A stretch of DNA of 22,880 nt from a virus, in IMG/VR virus record IMGVR_UViG_3300002483_000071, positions 2,357-25,236 of that record; one strand, given 5' to 3'. Of the stretch, positions 19,691 through 22,880 are shown piece by piece. The notes beneath the pieces were generated by a model. It was not told the origin of the DNA. It ran no database searches and saw only the letters and a program-made list of their open reading frames with translations. How positions within the stretch are numbered: the first letter of the stretch is position 1; every line of letters starts with the position of its first letter. The position numbers and the translations under genes were made by a program.

Positions 19691-20248
19691 CTATTGCGGT
19701 GGTAAACTTCCCCAAAAACCTATTTCGGTGCAATAACTAGAATATTTGTTTCTCATTAAAGTTTCATATTCACTGCATGAAAGAGAATTAGCAGTAGTCC
19801 AAGTGTCGAACCATGCTACATCCCATTGAGAACCCGAAGGTGGATTCCAAGTTTCTATATCAGCCTGTATTAAATTAAATCTATTGTCTTTAGCACAATG
19901 AGGCCAAACTAAATTTATTACATCTTGTGAATTTTCTATGATTGTAACCGAGGTAACATTTGGATTTGTTAGTAATGCAACATTTACCATGCCTATACCT
20001 AGTCCTCCGATTAAAACATGACCTGTGGCTTTATCCCATAACCACTGATGTTCTCTATATTCCGCTTCCGAGTCTTGCATAATTGGCATATCACAATCAC
20101 TATGTAGTAATACACAATAATTTAAGTTAGATTCTTGTTTCATTTCTAAATACAATTGCCACATATTGTCAGTAGTTGTATTAGTATAGTGGGCAACTTC
20201 AAAATCTCCCGATACTCCCTGCGGTATATTAACTGTTATTCTTGTCAT
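19691..20248 (-). CDS. SAM-methyltransferase/spermidine-synthase-like protein
   Basis: 185 residues. The Rossmann nucleotide-binding core is visible: GHVLIGGLGIGMVNVALL (glycine loop 81-86), an acidic residue ending strand 2 (TIIEN, E105), a D130 after FNLIQ, and a DVAWFDTW strand. This order matches class I methyltransferases of the spermidine-synthase type, with an N-terminal beta region of about 75 residues. At 185 residues it lacks the full C-terminal half of cellular spermidine synthases. GAGGAAT precedes the ATG. It sits among tail-fibre genes, so it may modify a virion or host surface component, but the substrate is unknown. Confidence 0.7.
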   Translation of the reverse strand: MTRITVNIPQGVSGDFEVAHYTNTTTDNMWQLYLEMKQESNLNYCVLLHSDCDMPIMQDSEAEYREHQWLWDKATGHVLIGGLGIGMVNVALLTNPNVTSVTIIENSQDVINLVWPHCAKDNRFNLIQADIETWNPPSGSQWDVAWFDTWTTANSLSCSEYETLMRNKYSSYCTEIGFWGSLPPQ

Positions 20249-20261
20249 TTTAATTCCTCAA

Positions 20262-20999
20262 TTAGAATGTAACTATAATATCGTGAACTACTTCTTGTGC
20301 AACTCCACCAATAGTTCCTTCGGCACTTAGTCTAAGAGTAAAAGTATCATTAGTTGCAGGAAAAGTAGCACCGCCTCTACCCCCTCCTAACTGTAGTCTC
20401 GCCATATAAATACTTGCCGAACCCGAAAATCCTAACGCATAAATTCCTCCTGTATGGTCTATACTACTAGAAGGCATAGCCGTATTATCTTGAATAGGCG
20501 TTCTATCTCTATAAGTACCCGAATTATTTGAAGGATGAACAGAAGTTATTTGTTGGAGTTGTATTGAAGTCCCATTACTCATGCTACTACTTACTAATGC
20601 CCCCGATTCAACTTTCCAATTTATACTGCTTACACCGCTATTGTTGGCAGTAGTAGAATCATCCCATCCTCTAAGATACCCTCCTATAACAATAAATAAA
20701 GCACCAAAGGCACTACTAGAATGTGCGGTTTGTATTGTAGAAGTTGCTAGTGTGGCTGATTGTGTTGTTCTAGTTGGAGAAGATGCAGTACCAAGTCCAC
20801 TTGACCCGTCAAATACTCCTCCTATTACCGTAGTTCCTTGATAAAAGCCAAATTTAACTGCTCCACCACTAGAACTGTTGGGATAATTACCACTAGCACT
20901 AGTAGCAATTTGTATAAAATTACTTGCCCCAACGGAAGCAGGAAATTGAATGTATGAATTTATTATATGAACAGGTATAACATCACGCCCTATAACCAT
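20262..20999 (-). CDS. Gly/Ser/Thr-rich tail or surface protein (245 aa)
   Basis: 245 residues, beta-rich and of low complexity: many Ser, Thr, Gly and Asn, few charged residues, and short glycine patches such as LQLGGGRGGATF near the C-terminus. This composition is typical of distal tail-fibre or adhesin domains. It has no signal peptide or membrane helix. Its start overlaps the end of the larger fibre gene by 17 bases, with only a weak GGTTA upstream, so it is probably co-translated with it. A receptor-binding tip or fibre partner is a reasonable guess. Confidence 0.65.
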   Translation of the reverse strand: MVIGRDVIPVHIINSYIQFPASVGASNFIQIATSASGNYPNSSSGGAVKFGFYQGTTVIGGVFDGSSGLGTASSPTRTTQSATLATSTIQTAHSSSAFGALFIVIGGYLRGWDDSTTANNSGVSSINWKVESGALVSSSMSNGTSIQLQQITSVHPSNNSGTYRDRTPIQDNTAMPSSSIDHTGGIYALGFSGSASIYMARLQLGGGRGGATFPATNDTFTLRLSAEGTIGGVAQEVVHDIIVTF

Positions 21000-22332
21000 A
21001 TAGTGTAACCTTTAATCCTTTACCGGCAGTTGAAGAACCTATTTGGTCTATATCAAAAGTAATTAAAGCATCATTGGCTAAGGCAGTATCGCTTATTACC
21101 GCAGCCGAAGCAGCCGAAGTGGAAGTAGTTTCGCTTGCATCAATAGATAGTTTAGTGCTTAGTATTGTAGAACCTGCTTCATTAATGTCTACTATAATTG
21201 TAGAACCTACCGGAGCAGTTGTGCAGTTTGCTTTTACTCCTGTTAATGTCATAGCAAATGGCATATTGAAACTTGCCTTAGCAGTTCCCGTAGTTAAGTC
21301 GGTAGTTTCATCCGATAAAGCCACAATAAAAACTTCTTCTGTAACTTTTACATCCGTTCCTGCACCATTAATAAAATGTAAATGATTATCAGCGTTAGTA
21401 TATAATTGTCCTCTATCAGCAGTATTTGTAGGGGCTGATATTTCGTCTAAAGATATTGCACCTTCTACTGATAACTTAGCGTTAGCATCGGGGCTTGCAG
21501 TTCCTATACCTACCGTCGATGTAGAACCATCGAATCTCATAATTTCAGTATCGCTTCCTCCGTCATTAATATTAAAAATAATGTCCTTATCACTAACAGT
21601 ATTCTTAATTGTAATATCGTCGCTAGATTCTGTTATTGTAAATTCGGCTGCCGTTCCAATACCTAAAGACTTAATCTTAACTTGGTTTATATCACCATCA
21701 ATTCTCATAGATTCACTTGAAGCCCCGCCGTCATTTACTTTAAAAATAATATCCTTATCCGATACTTTGTTTTCTATTGTAGTGTCTCCGGCATTTGCAC
21801 TTATTGACATAGCCTCGTTATATCCCGAACTATCATAGCCAATACTTACATTGTTAGCAACTTTACCTGTTGTTAAGTATTGAATCTTTAAGTCGTTAAA
21901 ACCATCACTTGTATAAGTAACAACTGCAATTATTGTATCTCCTTCTGTATATGGAGGTATTGCATTTTGAGTAGAACTACCGTGTTTTCTTATTTGTAAT
22001 ACAGGAGGAGATGCGTTATCAGCAATTAATAAATGGTGGGTGTTAGTAGTTGCTTGGAAATCACTAGCAGTAAAATTCTTTGCTGCTACTGCAAGAAAAG
22101 CACCGTCACGGAGTATTTTACCTTCCGCTACTTGTAATACATTTCCACTGCTTGCTTGTGTAATGTCAAAATCTGTTGCCGACCCCTTTACGGCATAGTT
22201 TCCTTTCATGCCTAAACTTAATGCTTTAATTAATCCTGTATGTGGAAAATCTACCGAGTCGGTTATTTGGTCTATTGATGTATCATCTTTTGTATTTGTA
22301 GCAAAATAATGCGGGTTCGCTTCAGTTGGCAT
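20983..22332 (-). CDS. Tail-fibre-like structural protein with internal repeats (449 aa)
   Basis: A beta-rich, Ser/Thr/Asp-rich fibre-type protein. Two copies of a 40-odd-residue unit lie at about 184-227 and 240-278, sharing VSDKDIIF, NDGG, a MR-x-DG turn and a GIGTA close. Such units recur in marine phage fibres that carry VGIGT and LYTNADNHLHF elements, both seen here (at 274-278 and about 310-320). The last 100 residues form a separate beta domain ending VTLYGYRA. The N-terminus (PTEANPHYFATNTKDDTSID) probably attaches to the tail. GGAGGT precedes the ATG. Likely role: host recognition. Lies downstream of a baseplate-type gene and upstream of the adhesin-like gene. Confidence 0.8.
   Translation of the reverse strand: MPTEANPHYFATNTKDDTSIDQITDSVDFPHTGLIKALSLGMKGNYAVKGSATDFDITQASSGNVLQVAEGKILRDGAFLAVAAKNFTASDFQATTNTHHLLIADNASPPVLQIRKHGSSTQNAIPPYTEGDTIIAVVTYTSDGFNDLKIQYLTTGKVANNVSIGYDSSGYNEAMSISANAGDTTIENKVSDKDIIFKVNDGGASSESMRIDGDINQVKIKSLGIGTAAEFTITESSDDITIKNTVSDKDIIFNINDGGSDTEIMRFDGSTSTVGIGTASPDANAKLSVEGAISLDEISAPTNTADRGQLYTNADNHLHFINGAGTDVKVTEEVFIVALSDETTDLTTGTAKASFNMPFAMTLTGVKANCTTAPVGSTIIVDINEAGSTILSTKLSIDASETTSTSAASAAVISDTALANDALITFDIDQIGSSTAGKGLKVTLYGYRA
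21499..21615 (-). repeat. Fibre internal repeat, unit 2
   Basis: Codes residues 240-278: ITIKNTVSDKDIIF, NDGG, IMRFDG, then VGIGTA. Second copy of the unit at 21652-21783, separated from it by about 12 residues. Typical of elongated beta-structured fibre shafts. Confidence 0.75.
21652..21783 (-). repeat. Fibre internal repeat, unit 1
   Basis: Codes residues 184-227 of the fibre protein: TTIENKVSDKDIIF, NDGG, SMRIDG, then GIGTA. The matching unit lies at 21499-21615. The two share most residues but differ in DNA at many third positions, so the duplication is old or under selection for the protein. Confidence 0.75.
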
Positions 22333-22333
22333 A

Positions 22334-22684
22334 TCACTCTACCTCCAATATTATAAAAAACTCTAATGTGTCATTAGAAGAAAATGGCCCAATACCTTCA
22401 AAGTTTTCTCTAACTAGCATGTTAGAACTACTATCGAAAACCCCTACTTCTCTAATAACTTGACCTGTCATAGCCGCCGCCGAACCGGACATTGTTACTT
22501 TGATTTGAACAACATTAGCATCGGATTGAACACAAGATACAGAAGTTGCAGTTGATAAAATTACATCTAAATCTGTCTGTGAAGAGTAAGTAGAATTTCC
22601 ACCTAATCCTACCTTTGCACTTCCGGCATCAACTAAAGTTTTTAGTTGAGTAGCCAATAAGTTCTGTAATTTTTCAGTTATCAA
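22334..22684 (-). CDS. Small tail/baseplate-type protein (116 aa), TTG start
   Basis: 116 residues. The pattern (VGLGGNSTYSSQTDLDVIL ... GQVIREVGVFDSSSNMLVRE ... FIILEVE) follows small phage tail proteins of the fibre-connector/baseplate type, where a G-x-G-x(n)-S-x-T-x-L entry is followed by an R-E-x-G-x-F strand and an L-x-x-R strand. The TTG start overlaps the upstream stop as TTGA, with GGAGG about seven bases ahead. The position just before the fibre gene fits a fibre-attachment role. Family call by pattern only. Confidence 0.65.
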   Translation of the reverse strand: MITEKLQNLLATQLKTLVDAGSAKVGLGGNSTYSSQTDLDVILSTATSVSCVQSDANVVQIKVTMSGSAAAMTGQVIREVGVFDSSSNMLVRENFEGIGPFSSNDTLEFFIILEVE

Positions 22685-22880
22685 AATTCTTCCTCCACAA
22701 GAGTAGTGAATGTGGTCGTGCCTATATTTAGTGCATTGGTGTTTGTATTTAGCGTTTGCGAAGTATCACTGCTAGTTCCTAGTGTAAATCCACCTGCTGA
22801 AACACTTTTTTTCCTAGCCAAAAATTTTATTGGTTTTATTTTTATTTTTTCTAAGAAATCAAAATTCAATTGATTATCGT
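22681..22880 (-). CDS. Partial structural-module protein at the window edge
   Basis: The reading frame is open to the window edge. A TTG at 22869 would give 62 residues, but no ribosome site lies in the bases ahead of it, so the gene may start outside. The visible part has a basic helix (FLEKIKIKPIKFLARKKS), then a Thr/Asn/Gly-rich beta segment (TLNTNTNALNIGTTTFTTLV) and an acidic end, EEEF. The Thr/Asn-rich part suggests a virion protein. Its last codons supply the GGAGG and overlap for the next gene. Confidence 0.6.
   Translation of the reverse strand, partial: DNQLNFDFLEKIKIKPIKFLARKKSVSAGGFTLGTSSDTSQTLNTNTNALNIGTTTFTTLVEEEF

Noticed and set aside
20581-20841. Plus-strand frames within the tail module (20581, 21074, 21581)
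   Set aside because: All are antisense to the fibre and adhesin genes, lack ribosome sites and have no recognisable features.

Overview
The window reads as part of the genome of a tailed double-stranded DNA virus that infects an archaeon. The best fit is the magrovirus group, the viruses assigned to uncultured Marine Group II Euryarchaeota (Poseidoniales). The replication genes are of archaeal/eukaryotic type: family B polymerase, PCNA-like clamp, RFC small subunit, ATP-dependent DNA ligase, archaeo-eukaryotic primase and an ERCC4/XPF-type nuclease. They are packed into one AT-rich, co-directional array with almost no spacing, and a tail-fibre module faces them on the other strand. There are no rRNA, tRNA, insertion-sequence, integrase or CRISPR signals. 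The virus and host assignment is inference from gene content. No terminase, major capsid or portal gene lies in the window.

Layout. Bases 29-19449 (+) form a replication and recombination array of 40 genes. In order: DNA ligase, zinc mini-protein, unknown, degenerate LAGLIDADG-like protein, a P-loop protein ending in a PIP box (candidate clamp-loader large subunit), two tandem winged-helix-like proteins, two small helical proteins, RFC small subunit, and a single-stranded-DNA-binding-like protein with an acidic C-terminal tail. A roughly 110-base non-coding region with three hairpins and a T-tract follows (6409-6518). Next come a small unknown, a RadA/Sak4-like ATPase, the PCNA-like clamp and the N-terminal part of PolB. 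Nine very small genes (9992-11757) separate this from the C-terminal part of PolB. After that come a Cas4/RecB-like nuclease, several mini-proteins, a primase with a PriL-type Cys domain, the ERCC4-HhH nuclease, a large P-loop ATPase (candidate helicase), a DEDDy exonuclease, a one-helix membrane protein and a zinc ribbon. A strong hairpin plus T-tract ends the array at 19453-19493.

Bases 19529-22880 (-) hold the distal end of a tail module read towards the same terminator region: a partial protein at the window edge, a small tail/baseplate-type protein, a 449-residue fibre-like protein with internal repeats, a glycine/serine-rich 245-residue adhesin-like protein, a SAM-methyltransferase/spermidine-synthase-like protein and a one-helix membrane protein.

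How the genes work together. The array could supply most of a self-sufficient replisome: primase, polymerase, sliding clamp, a two-part clamp loader, SSB, ligase, recombinase-like ATPase, three nucleases and a possible helicase. Two proteins (PolB C-terminal part and the candidate clamp-loader large subunit) end in PCNA-interacting motifs, which fits a dedicated viral clamp. Translation appears coupled throughout: most junctions are ATGA, TTGA or TAATG overlaps, with GGAGG or GGTGAT Shine-Dalgarno sequences inside the upstream gene. Several starts given here (including TTG starts) were set by these signals rather than by the longest open frame.
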